Positions 53,823 through 62,012 of a stretch of 64,000 nt of DNA are shown in pieces (position 1 is the first letter of the stretch; each line of letters begins with the position of its first letter). Location of the stretch: the NCBI GenBank assembly GCA_016710095.1, contig JADJLL010000005.1, positions 1 to 64,000 on the forward strand, read 5' to 3'. Origin of the DNA: Candidatus Eiseniibacteriota bacterium (GTDB taxonomy: Bacteria; Eisenbacteria; RBG-16-71-46). The position numbers were made by a program, and so were the translations under genes. A model generated the notes under the pieces. The model was not told where the DNA came from. It saw only the letters and a list, made by a program, of their open reading frames with translations, and did no database searches.

Positions 53823-54599
53823 CTACCGCAGCTTCCGCCGCACTTCCGCCGCTCGCCGTTCGCTCGCTTCGACGCGCGTGCCGTCCTTGAGGCGCAGCAC
53901 GAGCACGCCGTCCTCGGCGCCGTAGCTCTCGATCGCGGCGAGGTTCACGAGCGCGCCGCGATGCACGCGCACGAACATGCCCTCGGGCAGGCGGGACTCG
54001 AGCTCCTGCAGCGTGTAGTCCACGAGGAACTCCTTGCCTTCGCTGCGCGCGAGCACGAGGCGGTCACGCGAGAACACGAGCGGCACCTCGGCGAGGTCGA
54101 GCAGCTTCACCTCGCGGCGGTGACGCACCGGCAGGCGGTGCAGCGGCTGCGCGTTCTGCTGCAGCGTCTCGTTGGCGAGCGCCTCGCGCACCGCGCCGGC
54201 GTTGCCCGAGCGCTTCGCGCCCGCGGCCGCTTCGGCGCGCACGCGCTTCACGGTCTCGCCGAGCCGCTCGCGGCGGATCGGCTTGAGCACGTAGTCGAGC
54301 GCCGCCAGCTCGAACGCCTCGACGGCGTGCTGGTCGTACGCCGTCACGAACACCACGATCGGCGCGTCGTCGCCCTTCAGGTGGCGCGCGACCTCGAGGC
54401 CCGACAGGTCCGGCATGTGGATGTCGAGGAACACGGCGTCGGGCTTGTGCCGCGCGATCAGCGCGAGCGCCTCACCGCCGCCCTTGGCCACGCCCGCGAC
54501 TTCGACGTCCTCGTGCTCGTTCAGCAGCTTCTCCATGAACTGACGCGCGCGCGGCTCGTCGTCCGCGATCACGACGCGAAGTCGGTCCTCTTTGCTCAC
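53823..54599 (-). CDS. LytTR-family response regulator
   Basis: 258 residues from GTG; AGGAGG lies about 7 nt upstream. Receiver domain (~5-125): VVIADDEPRARQF, phospho-acceptor in DAVFLDIHMPDLSG, FVTAYDQHAVEAFE, and DYVLKPI with the conserved Lys. LytTR DNA-binding domain (~155-258): LVLARSEGKEFLVDYTLQELESRL (in pieces), FVRVHRGALVNLAAIE, LRLKDGTRVEASERRAAEV. The start overlaps the kinase stop (GTGA), so they form one coupled two-component system. Targets unknown. Confidence 0.93.
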   Translation of the reverse strand: MSKEDRLRVVIADDEPRARQFMEKLLNEHEDVEVAGVAKGGGEALALIARHKPDAVFLDIHMPDLSGLEVARHLKGDDAPIVVFVTAYDQHAVEAFELAALDYVLKPIRRERLGETVKRVRAEAAAGAKRSGNAGAVREALANETLQQNAQPLHRLPVRHRREVKLLDLAEVPLVFSRDRLVLARSEGKEFLVDYTLQELESRLPEGMFVRVHRGALVNLAAIESYGAEDGVLVLRLKDGTRVEASERRAAEVRRKLR

Positions 54600-56758
54600 C
54601 GGATGCCTCCTGAGTGAACGGGCCAGCGCATGCGCACCTCGAAGCCTGCGCCGCCCGTGTCGCTTCCCTCGCGCGCGGCGGGACCGGACTCGAGTACGGC
54701 CTCGGGTCCCGCGAATCTCCGCACGCGCTGCTCCAGATTGTCCAACCCCACGCTCAGCCCCGGCGCGTTCGTGCCGTTGGGGCAACCGTCGTCCGCGAAC
54801 TCCAGCTCGAGCCAGCCTTCGTGCATCCGCGCGCGCAACGTCATGCGCATCGCGTCCGCGTCCGGCTTGAGCCCGTGCTTGAGCGAGTTCTCCACGAGCG
54901 GCTGCAGCAGCAGCGGCGGCACCGTGGACGAGAGCAGCGACGGTTCGCCCTCGTAGGAAAAGTGCAGCTTCTGCTCGTAGCGCTCGCGCGCCACCCCGAG
55001 GTAATCCTCGACGAACGCGATCTCGTCCGACAGCAGCGCGGCGGGACGCTTCCCGGCCTCGACCGTGTAGCGCAGCATGTCCGCGAGGCGCTCGGTGAAG
55101 CGCTGCGCCGCGCCGGCGTCGGTCTCGATCAGGTACGCGAGCGCGTTGAGCGCGTTGAAGAGGAAGTGCGGCTGCACCTGCGCCTGCAGCGCGCGCAGCT
55201 CGGCGCGCGTCGCGGCCTCGCGCAGCTCGACGGCGCTGCGCTCGGCGGCCGCGCGCCCTTCGGCGAGCCGCAGGTTCTCCATGCGAATGCCGGCCTGGCG
55301 CAACAGGCCGCCGATCGCCGCGCGATCGCCGTCGGCGAGCGTTTCGTCCGCCGCGATCTCGGGCGACGCGTCCGCCGTCCAGTTCACCGCGAGCGGCCGG
55401 CGCAGTCCGAGCTGGAGCCCGCGCTGCACGGCCGCGCGCACTTCCTTCTCGTCGAACGCACCGAGCAGGTCGCGACCGGCCTGGTCGAGCGCGCGCTGCA
55501 GCGCCACGGGGTCGCGCCCGTACACGCGGTCGATCGCGAGCTGCACGCGTTCTCGCAACGGCGCGAACGCGAACGCGAGCACGAGCGCCGCGACCACGTT
55601 GAACACGAGCGCCTGCTCGCCGGTGATGCTCGCGAACGTGCGCTGGCCGCCGAGCACGACGGCGAGGTAGATCGCCGCGAGCACGCCCGACAGAAGCGCG
55701 TACGGCAGGCCGTTCACGATCAGCCGCCGCGGATCGAACAGCGGATCGCCGGCGATCAGGTACGCGAACACGAACGGCGCGCTCAGCATGGCGATCGCGA
55801 TGCTCGTGATCACGAAGCGCGCGGTGGAGTCCGGCAGCAGCGGCATGAAGCGCGGGCTCGACGCGAGCAGCGTGAGCGCGGCGCTCGTGAGCAGCGAGAA
55901 CGACGCGAACACGGCGAGCGCGCGCTGGTGCGCGGGCGGATTCCAGTCGGGGCCGCTGCGGCTGTAGCGCTCGAGCAGCGAGAAGATGCCGACCGTGAGC
56001 GCGACGGCCTGATAGGCGTTGTAGAACGGGATCGGCGGGCGGACGGCCGCCGCGGCCGAAGACCGCCCACAGGATCGCGGGCGCGGCGTACGCGGCGAGC
56101 GTGAGCCAGAACCAGACGCTCTCGCGGCGGCGGCCGCTGCTCCAGCGCGCGCGGGAACACCGACATGAAGTGCACGAAACTCGCGGGATAGAGCCACGCG
56201 AGCCACTCGTGCACGTGCAGCGCCCAGCGCAGCGTCGGGCCCGGCACGTCCTGCGGGAACTGGTAGAGCCCCCAGACGACCGAAAGCCCCTGCAGCGCCG
56301 CGAACCACAGGAACACCCATGCGGTCGCGAGGTCGGGCCGGCGCCACACGAGCAGGAACGCGACGATCGGCGCGGCGACGACGGCGGCGATCGGGTACGC
56401 GTAGATGCGCAGGCGCTCCCACGCGGTCAGCCGCACCGGCGGAATGTCGAGCGTGCGCTCCTCGCCGCGGCGTGCGACCGTGAGCTGCAGCGCCTCGCGC
56501 GGCCAGCCGCGCGCCTTGAGCGAGTCGCGCAGCGCCGGATCGGTGAACGACTGGCCGTCGAGCGCGACGAGTTCGTCCCCGACCTCGAGCCGGCCCATCG
56601 CGGGCGGGCCAATCACGCGCCTCGACCACACCCGACGACAGCGACGCGCCGAGCCGCTGGTAGGGCGTGTGGGTCAGGAAGCGCGGCAGCGCGATGGCGA
56701 CGGCGAGAAGAACGGCCGCCACCGCGAGCAGGCGCCTGCGAGGCACGACGGGATTCAC
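54596..56758 (-). CDS. LytS-type sensor histidine kinase with N-terminal PDZ-like domain, three frameshifts
   Basis: About 720 residues when restored. Start GTG at 56758 (MNPVVPRRRLLAVAAVLLAVAIAL). One membrane helix, then a PDZ-like domain (VIGPPAMGRLEVGDELVALD, GQSFTDPALRDSL), several membrane segments (IVAFLLVWRR, ITSIAIAMLSAPFVFAYLI), a GAF-like region and the His_kinase domain: LQAQVQPHFLFNALNAL (phospho-His), PPLLLQPLVENSLKHGL (N box), GLSVGLDNLEQRVRR. Frame breaks near 56608-56625 (SGVVEA / VIGPPAMG), 56118-56136 (ALEQRPPPRE / SVWFWLTLAAYAA) and 56040-56058 (AVFGRGGRPP / IPFYNAYQAV). Coupled to the LytTR regulator. Confidence 0.82.
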   Translation of the reverse strand: MNPVVPRRRLLAVAAVLLAVAIALPRFLTHTPYQRLGASLSSGVVEARDWPARDGPARGRGRTRRARRPVVHRSGAARLAQGARLAARGAAAHGRTPRRGAHARHSAGAADRVGAPAHLRVPDRRRRRRADRRVPARVAPARPRDRMGVPVVRGAAGAFGRLGALPVPAGRAGPDAALGAARARVARVALSREFRALHVGVPARAGAAAAAARASGSGSRSPRTPRPRSCGRSSAAAAVRPPIPFYNAYQAVALTVGIFSLLERYSRSGPDWNPPAHQRALAVFASFSLLTSAALTLLASSPRFMPLLPDSTARFVITSIAIAMLSAPFVFAYLIAGDPLFDPRRLIVNGLPYALLSGVLAAIYLAVVLGGQRTFASITGEQALVFNVVAALVLAFAFAPLRERVQLAIDRVYGRDPVALQRALDQAGRDLLGAFDEKEVRAAVQRGLQLGLRRPLAVNWTADASPEIAADETLADGDRAAIGGLLRQAGIRMENLRLAEGRAAAERSAVELREAATRAELRALQAQVQPHFLFNALNALAYLIETDAGAAQRFTERLADMLRYTVEAGKRPAALLSDEIAFVEDYLGVARERYEQKLHFSYEGEPSLLSSTVPPLLLQPLVENSLKHGLKPDADAMRMTLRARMHEGWLELEFADDGCPNGTNAPGLSVGLDNLEQRVRRFAGPEAVLESGPAAREGSDTGGAGFEVRMRWPVHSGGIR

Positions 56759-56798
56759 GTGTGGGACTTTCGCACAAAGGCAGATGGGCCGGAGGGTC

Positions 56799-56849
56799 GG
56801 CGCCAACGGCGCCGCGGGCGCCGCAGGCGCCAGAGGCGCCGACGGCGCC
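56799..56849. repeat. GGCGCC array with exact 9-bp period
   Basis: Six GGCGCC palindromes start at 56799, 56808, 56817, 56826, 56835 and 56844, each followed by a different 3-bp spacer. The array lies in the 391-bp gap between the divergent kinase and SurA-like genes. Read as protein it would be Gly-Ala-x repeats on either strand, but no gene start or RBS supports coding. Confidence 0.75.
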
Positions 56850-57022
56850 TCCTGCCAACACGCCCAGCATGCGGCCCGCACCCGCGTCGCGTCAGGGCCA
56901 CCGCGACGAACGCGGGCCGCGCTCGGCCCAGCGTTGTCCACGAAGCGAAAAGGCATGCGCCGCAACAGGAATACCCCCGCCGGAAGGGGCATATTCGCGT
57001 GCAGGCCGTGCGACTCCGTGGC

Positions 57023-57028
57023 TATACT
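57023..57028 (+). promoter_or_regulatory. -10-like TATACT before the SurA-like gene
   Basis: TATACT, with only weak -35 candidates (TGCAGG, spacing 17). A leader of about 115 nt would precede the TTG start. The rest of the gap 56759-57149 holds the GGCGCC array and nothing else recognisable. Confidence 0.4.
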
Positions 57029-57149
57029 GCGCGCCGCTCCGCTCATTCGCGACGCCGGTGGTCACGCGCCCTGGGGCGCGCGCACGAACGTCGCTTCATC
57101 ACGCGGTCCGGAGTGCCTCCCGGCGCCGCGCTTTCTCGGAGGTTCCGTC

Positions 57150-58583
57150 TTGAAGTTCGTCCGTCGCGTCACCGCGCTCGCGGTGCTGCTCGCAGCCGTC
57201 GCCCTCGCCGCACACGCCGCCGCCCCCGCGAAGCCGGCCGGCCGTCCCGCCGCCAATCCTCCGGCGCGCCCGGCGGCTCCGGCGCAGACCTCCGCGCCCG
57301 CCGCGGCGGAAGGCGACGCGCTCGACGCGATCGCCGCGATGGTCAACGACGAAGCCATCCTCGCTTCCGACGTCGAGGAGCAGGTCTACATGTTCGTGCA
57401 GCGCGCGGGCGTCCAGCCGTCGCGCCAGGAAGTCGACTCGCTCCGCCGCCGCGTGCTCGACGCGATGATCGACGACCGTCTCGTGCAGGCCGAGGCCAAG
57501 CGCCAGGGCGTCACGGCGACGGAAGCCGAGATCAACCGCCAGCTCGACGTGGCGATCGCCGACCAGAAGGAGCGGCTCGGCGGTGACGCTCCGTTCAACG
57601 AAGCGCTCAAGCGCGAGGGCCTCACCGAGGCGCAGCTGCGCGAGCGTTTCCGCGTCGACCTCACGAAGCAGATCGCGATGGAGAAGTTCCGCCAGAAGAT
57701 GTTCCCGCGGAAGCCCGTCACGCCGGCCGAGGCCGAGGCGTACTTCAACGCGCACAAGGACAAGTTCCCGCGCGTGCCCGCCGAAGTGCGCCTGTCGGTG
57801 ATCCAGATCCCGCCGCAGCCCGAGTCCACCGCGGTCGCCGCCGGCTTCGCCAAGGCGCAGGCCGTGCGCAAGCGCCTCGTCGGCGGTGAGCGGTTCGCCA
57901 AGGTCGCGGCCGAGGAGTCCGAGGATCCGGGCTCGAAGGACGCGGGTGGCGATCTCGGCTTCTTCGGCCGAGGCCGTCTCGAGCCGTCCGTCGAGAACGC
58001 GGCGTTCTCGCTCAAGAACAACGAGATCAGCCAGCCGATCCGCTCGCCCTACGGCTGGCACATCCTGCAGACGCTCGAGCGCGACACGCTCAAGACCGTC
58101 GCGCGCCGCGACTCGCTCGGCGAAGACGGCAAGCCGGTCGTCGAGGTGCACGCTCGCCACATCCTGATCCGCGTCACGCCGAGCAAGGCCGACGCCGACC
58201 GCGCGCACGACCTCGCGGTCCGCGTGCGCGCCGAAGCGGCGAAGGGCACGAACTTCGGCATCCTCGTGCGCCGCTACAGCAAGTACGAAGGCCCGACGGG
58301 CGAGGACGGCGACGTGAACTTCATGCCGCTGCCGAGCCTGCCGCCGAACATCCGCGCGGGCGTGGACTCGCTCGAGATCGGCCAGGTCTCGGAAGTGCTG
58401 CCGAACCAGGCCGGCTTCAACATCTTCAAGGTCACCGACCGCAAGCCGGAACGCGACTACACGGTCGACGAGATCCGCGACGACCTGCCCGAAGCCGTGG
58501 CGCAGGCGCAGTCGTCCGAGAAGTACGAAGCGTTCGTGAAGACGCTCCGCGCGAAGGCGCAGATCGAGTATCGCGCTTACTAG
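57150..58583 (+). CDS. SurA-like periplasmic chaperone / peptidyl-prolyl isomerase
   Basis: 477 residues, TTG start with GGAGG about 7 nt upstream. Signal peptide, Ala/Pro-rich linker (~25-55), SurA N-terminal chaperone domain (IAAMVNDEAILASDVEEQV, RVLDAMIDDRLVQAEAKRQG), then two parvulin domains: first ~215-310 (VRLSVIQIPPQPE, DPGSKDAGGDLGFFGRG, PIRSPYGWHILQ), second ~330-430 (VHARHILIRVTPSKADADRA, YSKYEGPTGEDGDVNFMPL). This is the SurA order (N, P1, P2, short C-terminal helix), so it probably helps outer-membrane protein folding. A strong terminator follows. Confidence 0.9.
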   Translation: MKFVRRVTALAVLLAAVALAAHAAAPAKPAGRPAANPPARPAAPAQTSAPAAAEGDALDAIAAMVNDEAILASDVEEQVYMFVQRAGVQPSRQEVDSLRRRVLDAMIDDRLVQAEAKRQGVTATEAEINRQLDVAIADQKERLGGDAPFNEALKREGLTEAQLRERFRVDLTKQIAMEKFRQKMFPRKPVTPAEAEAYFNAHKDKFPRVPAEVRLSVIQIPPQPESTAVAAGFAKAQAVRKRLVGGERFAKVAAEESEDPGSKDAGGDLGFFGRGRLEPSVENAAFSLKNNEISQPIRSPYGWHILQTLERDTLKTVARRDSLGEDGKPVVEVHARHILIRVTPSKADADRAHDLAVRVRAEAAKGTNFGILVRRYSKYEGPTGEDGDVNFMPLPSLPPNIRAGVDSLEIGQVSEVLPNQAGFNIFKVTDRKPERDYTVDEIRDDLPEAVAQAQSSEKYEAFVKTLRAKAQIEYRAY

Positions 58584-58603
58584 GCCGGGCTTCGCCCGGC
58601 CAG

Positions 58604-58634
58604 ACGCGGGGCCTCACGGCCCCGCGTGATTTTC
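58604..58634 (+). terminator. intrinsic terminator after the SurA-like gene
   Basis: ACGCGGGGCC (58604-58613) / GGCCCCGCGT (58618-58627), TCAC loop, then GATTTTC. A smaller hairpin, GGCCGGGC-TTC-GCCCGGCC, starts at the stop codon (58583-58601). Confidence 0.8.
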
Positions 58635-58666
58635 AGCCCCACGGACGGGGCCGACAGGGAGGCTCG

Positions 58667-59422
58667 ATGATCCAGTTCGAGCACGTCAGCAAGCGTTACG
58701 GAGAACGCCTCGCGCTCGACGACGTGTCGTGGCGCATGAACGAGGGCGAGCGTGTGTGCGTGCTCGGCCACAGCGCCGCGGGCAAGACGACGCTGCTGCG
58801 GCTGATCACGCACGAAACGCAGCCCACGTCGGGCACGATCGCCATCGGCACGCTGCGCGGCGGACGACTGTCGCGCGCCCACCGCGCGTTGCTGCGCCGC
58901 ACGATCGGCGTGATCTACGAGGACTTCCGCCTGCTCGGCGACCGCAGCGTGTTCGAGAACGTCGCGCTCGCGGTGCGCATCGCGGGGCACTTCTCGGACA
59001 GCGACGTGATCCCGCGCACGCTGCGCGCGCTCGAGGAAGTCGGGCTGCACGGCAAGCAGGCCGCGCTGCCGGGCGAGCTGTCGTTCGGCGAGCGCCAGCG
59101 CTGCGCGATCGCGCGCGCGATCGTGAACCGCCCGGCGATCCTGCTCGCGGACGAACCCACCGGCGCGCTCGAACCGCGCAGCGCGTCCGAAGTGCTCGCG
59201 CTGCTCGGCCGCATCCATCAGGAAGGCGCAGCGGTGCTGCTCGGCACGACGCGCCCCGAGGTCGCCGAAGCGTTCGGCGGCCGCCGCATCGTGCTCGAAG
59301 ACGGCCGGCTGCGCGAAGGCGGGACGCCGGAGCATGCGTTCATGCCGGTGCCCGCGCCGCAATCCTTTGAGGCGCCGCACGCGGCGCAGGCGCCTCCGGC
59401 GCCGTACACGGGAGGCGCCTGA
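58667..59422 (+). CDS. ftsE: cell-division ATPase FtsE
   Basis: 251 residues. ABC ATPase that drives FtsX to activate septal murein hydrolases. MIQFEHVSKRYGERLALDDVS, Walker A GHSAAGKTTLLRL, Q-loop-region IGVIYEDFRLLGDRSVFENVAL, ABC signature LSFGERQRCAIARAI, Walker B ILLADEPTGALE, switch region LLGTTRPEV. The usual switch His is replaced by Arg in TTRPEV (family often THD/THN), which is worth noting. A ~20-residue tail (APHAAQAPPAPYTGGA) beyond the normal end is encoded by GGCGCC repeats. ftsX follows 2 bp later. Confidence 0.93.
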   Translation: MIQFEHVSKRYGERLALDDVSWRMNEGERVCVLGHSAAGKTTLLRLITHETQPTSGTIAIGTLRGGRLSRAHRALLRRTIGVIYEDFRLLGDRSVFENVALAVRIAGHFSDSDVIPRTLRALEEVGLHGKQAALPGELSFGERQRCAIARAIVNRPAILLADEPTGALEPRSASEVLALLGRIHQEGAAVLLGTTRPEVAEAFGGRRIVLEDGRLREGGTPEHAFMPVPAPQSFEAPHAAQAPPAPYTGGA

Positions 59423-59424
59423 CC

Positions 59425-60282
59425 ATGCACCTCTTCTTCTGGCGTGAAGCATGGCGCTCGTTCCAGGCGCACCGCGGGCTCGCACTGACGACCGTGTTCT
59501 CGCTCGCCGCGGCGCTCGCGCTGGCCGCCGTGTTCCTGCTCGTGAGCTGGAACGCGAGCCAGGCGCTGCACTGGATCGGCGACCGCCGCGAAATGATCGT
59601 CTACCTCAACGACGAAGCCGGCGAGACGCAGGTGCAGTCGCTGCAGGCCAAGATCGGCGAGCTGTACGGCACGAGCACCTACGTGAGCCGCGCGCAGGCG
59701 TGGGAGGAGTTCAACACGCAGGTCGGCGACCCCGAGATCCTCAAGGCCGTCGGCACGAACCCGCTGCCGGCGTCGCTGCGCGTGCGCCTCAAGCCCGCGC
59801 TGCAGAACTTCGCGGCCATGTCCGAGTGCGCGAAGCAGCTCGAACAGTTCCCCGAGGTCGAAGCCGTGCGCTTCGGCGGCGAATGGGTGCAGCGCCTCGA
59901 CGCGCTGAACGCCGGCGCCCGCCGCACCGCGATCGCCGTGGGCCTGCTCGTCGCGCTCGCGATGGTGTTCGTCCTGCACAACACGCTGCGCCTCGCGGTG
60001 CTCGCGCGGCGCCAGCAGGTCGAGGTCATGATCAAGCTCGGCGCGAGCGACGGCTTCGTCGCGACGCCGTTCGTGTTCGAAGCCCTGCTCGAAACGCTCG
60101 CCGCCGTGCTGGTCGCGCTGGCGCTCGTGTTCGGGCTGCAGCAGGCGCTCGCACAGCGGCTCGACGGCGTCACGTTCCTGCCGATCGAATGGACGCTGTC
60201 GTTCGTCGGCGGCGCGCTCGTGCTCGCGTGGCTCGCTTCGGTCGCGGCGCTCGGCCGCATCCTCCGCACGGTCGGCGCATGA
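59425..60282 (+). CDS. ftsX: cell-division membrane protein FtsX
   Basis: 285 residues, four membrane helices. Helix 1 (LALTTVFSLAAALALAAVFLLV) is followed by a ~130-residue outside domain (EMIVYLNDEAGETQVQSLQ, VSRAQAWEEFNTQVG, NPLPASLRVRLKP), then three helices with RRQQVEVMIKLGASDGFVATPFVFEAL split between them, the FtsX signature. The outside loop recruits the coiled-coil activator encoded next. It overlaps that gene by 4 bp (ATGA). Confidence 0.94.
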   Translation: MHLFFWREAWRSFQAHRGLALTTVFSLAAALALAAVFLLVSWNASQALHWIGDRREMIVYLNDEAGETQVQSLQAKIGELYGTSTYVSRAQAWEEFNTQVGDPEILKAVGTNPLPASLRVRLKPALQNFAAMSECAKQLEQFPEVEAVRFGGEWVQRLDALNAGARRTAIAVGLLVALAMVFVLHNTLRLAVLARRQQVEVMIKLGASDGFVATPFVFEALLETLAAVLVALALVFGLQQALAQRLDGVTFLPIEWTLSFVGGALVLAWLASVAALGRILRTVGA

Positions 60283-61487
60283 ACCGGCGGTTCGCGCATC
60301 TCTTCACGGCGGCGCTCGCCGCCGCCCTCTCGCTCGCGCCGCTCGCGGCCGTGGCTCCCGTGCGCGCGCAGGACAGTCTCGAGGCCGCGAAGAAGCGCGA
60401 GCTCGACGACATCCGGCGCCAGGCGAACGAGAAGCGCAAGGCCGCCGCCGCGCTCAAGCCGCGCGAGACGCGCGCGCTCGGCGACCTGCGCCGCACCGAG
60501 AAGCAGCTCACGGCCTCGCGCCGCCGGCTGCTCGCGCTGCAGCAGCGCCAGAAGTCGCTCGGCGCGCAGCTCGAAGTCACGCGCGCGAATCTCGACCGCA
60601 GCATCCGCGAGCTCGAGAACCAGCGCGACCTGCTCCGGCGCCGCCTGCGCATGATGTACGTGTTCGGGCCCGCCCGCGAGATGGAGTACCTGCTGTCGAC
60701 CAAGTCGTTCGCGCAGCTCATGACGCGCTGGGACTTCCTCAACATGGTCGCGGAGCAGGACCGCGTGCTGCTCGACGGCGTGCGCATGCGGAAGGAAGAG
60801 GTCGAGGCGAACAAGGCCCAGCTCGAAGACAACATCGGGCAGGTCGTGACGACCGCGCAGAAGACGACCAAGGAGTCCACGCAGCTCGCCTCGCTGCGCA
60901 CGCAGAAGGCGAAGACCGTCGCGAGCATCCAGACGCAGCGCCAGCAGTACGAGGCCGCCGCCGCCGAGCTCGAACGCACCGCGCGCCGCATCCAGTCGCT
61001 GCTCGCGAGCCTCGAACGCAAGCGCCGCGAGGAAGCCGACCGCCTGCGCGGCGAAGGACGCAATCCGCAGCCGTACAGCGGCGACTTCGCGAAGGGGCAG
61101 GGCCAGCTCGACTGGCCCGTGCGCGGCGAGATCGTCGGACGCTTCGGGATCGAGACGCATCCGCGGTTCGGCACGCAGATCCACAACGACGGCATCGACA
61201 TCGCCGCGCCCATCGGCACGTCGGTGCGTTCGGTCGGCAAGGGCCGCGTGGACTTCTCGAACGACGACTACGAGGGCATGGGCGGCATGATCGTGCTCAA
61301 CCACGGCGACGGCTACTTCACGCTGTACGGCCATCTCGACGCCGTGCTCGTGGGCAACGGCCAGGAAGTGCAGCCCGGCGCGGTGATCGGACGCGTGGGC
61401 GACGGCGGCTCGCTCAAGGGCCCCATCCTGCACTTCGAAGTGCGGAAGGGCTCGGCGCCGCTGAACCCGGAGAACTGGCTGCGCTGA
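60279..61487 (+). CDS. EnvC-like murein hydrolase activator with degenerate LytM domain
   Basis: 402 residues. Signal peptide ends near APVRA. Residues ~32-255 form a long antiparallel coiled coil (LRRTEKQLTASRRRLLALQQR, LDRSIRELENQRDLLRRRL), with FGPAREMEYLLSTKSFAQLM at the FtsX-binding tip. Residues ~270-402 are a LytM/M23 fold (LDWPVRGEIVGRFG, GIDIAAPIGTSVRSVGKGRV, LYGHLDAVLVGNGQEV, ILHFEVRKGSAPLNPENWL). The zinc-site His of HxxxD is Asn (NDGID) and the first His of HxH is Ile (ILH), so it should not cut murein itself; like E. coli EnvC it would activate an amidase. Third gene of the ftsEX unit. Confidence 0.9.
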   Translation: MNRRFAHLFTAALAAALSLAPLAAVAPVRAQDSLEAAKKRELDDIRRQANEKRKAAAALKPRETRALGDLRRTEKQLTASRRRLLALQQRQKSLGAQLEVTRANLDRSIRELENQRDLLRRRLRMMYVFGPAREMEYLLSTKSFAQLMTRWDFLNMVAEQDRVLLDGVRMRKEEVEANKAQLEDNIGQVVTTAQKTTKESTQLASLRTQKAKTVASIQTQRQQYEAAAAELERTARRIQSLLASLERKRREEADRLRGEGRNPQPYSGDFAKGQGQLDWPVRGEIVGRFGIETHPRFGTQIHNDGIDIAAPIGTSVRSVGKGRVDFSNDDYEGMGGMIVLNHGDGYFTLYGHLDAVLVGNGQEVQPGAVIGRVGDGGSLKGPILHFEVRKGSAPLNPENWLR

Positions 61488-61507
61488 AGCGCGGCCGGGA
61501 GGAACGC

Positions 61508-61906
61508 ATGAAGGCGATCGACGGATACGCGTTCGAGACCACGACGAAGCGCTCGTACGAGGACACGCTCGCGCGCGTCACCGAGCTGCTCGCCGAGCAG
61601 GGCTTCGGCATCGTCACCGAGATCGACATGCAGGCGACGCTCGAGAAGAAGCTCGGCGTGCAGATCCGCCCGTACAAGATCCTCGGCGCGTGCCAGCCGA
61701 AGTTCGCGCACCGCGCGCTCGCGGCGAACCCGCACGTCGGCGTGTTCCTGCCGTGCAACGTCGTCGTCTGGGACGAAGGCGATCACCGTGTCGTCGCGGC
61801 CATGGAGCCGAAGATCATGGCGCAGGTGATCGCGCACCCGGAGCTGCAGGCCGTCGCGGACGAAGTGAGCGCGATGCTGCACGTGGCGCTGGCGAAACTG
61901 GACTAG
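61508..61906 (+). CDS. DUF302 family protein
   Basis: 132 residues, all DUF302: FETTTKRSYEDTLARVTELLAEQGFGIVTEIDM (in pieces), TLEKKLGVQIRPYKILGACQPKFAHRAL, VGVFLPCNVVVWDEGD, HPELQAVADEVSAML. The Cys of LGACQP and of LPCNVVV are conserved. Cytoplasmic, small alpha-beta fold; role unknown, sometimes linked to redox. GGGAGGA 6 nt before the ATG and 20 bp after the EnvC-like gene, so probably the last gene of the ftsEX operon. Confidence 0.88.
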   Translation: MKAIDGYAFETTTKRSYEDTLARVTELLAEQGFGIVTEIDMQATLEKKLGVQIRPYKILGACQPKFAHRALAANPHVGVFLPCNVVVWDEGDHRVVAAMEPKIMAQVIAHPELQAVADEVSAMLHVALAKLD

Positions 61907-61929
61907 GCGCCGAAGGCGCAGAAGGCGCC
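61906..61929. repeat. short GGCGCC array, 9-bp period
   Basis: GGCGCC at 61906, GGCGCA at 61915 and GGCGCC at 61924, with GAA spacers, starting at the last base of the DUF302 stop codon. Same design as the array at 56799-56849. Confidence 0.6.
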
Positions 61930-61963
61930 TGCGGCGGCGCAGCCGTCGCCTGCAACCAAATCA

Positions 61964-61991
61964 AAGCCCCGGACCTCTCGGCCCGGGGCTT
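61964..61991. terminator. bidirectional terminator between DUF302 and the exported OB-like gene
   Basis: AAGCCCCGG (61964-61972) and CCGGGGCTT (61983-61991), 10-nt loop. On the minus strand the stem is followed by TTTGATTTGG, on the plus strand by CGTGTTG, so it works best for the minus-strand gene ending at 62013. Confidence 0.75.
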
Positions 61992-62012
61992 CGTGTTGCG
62001 CGCGAACGGTGA

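Noticed and set aside
56613..56870. Collagen-like Gly-Ala-x coding read from the GGCGCC array
   Set aside because: No start signal or downstream conservation on either strand; better explained as non-coding repeat.
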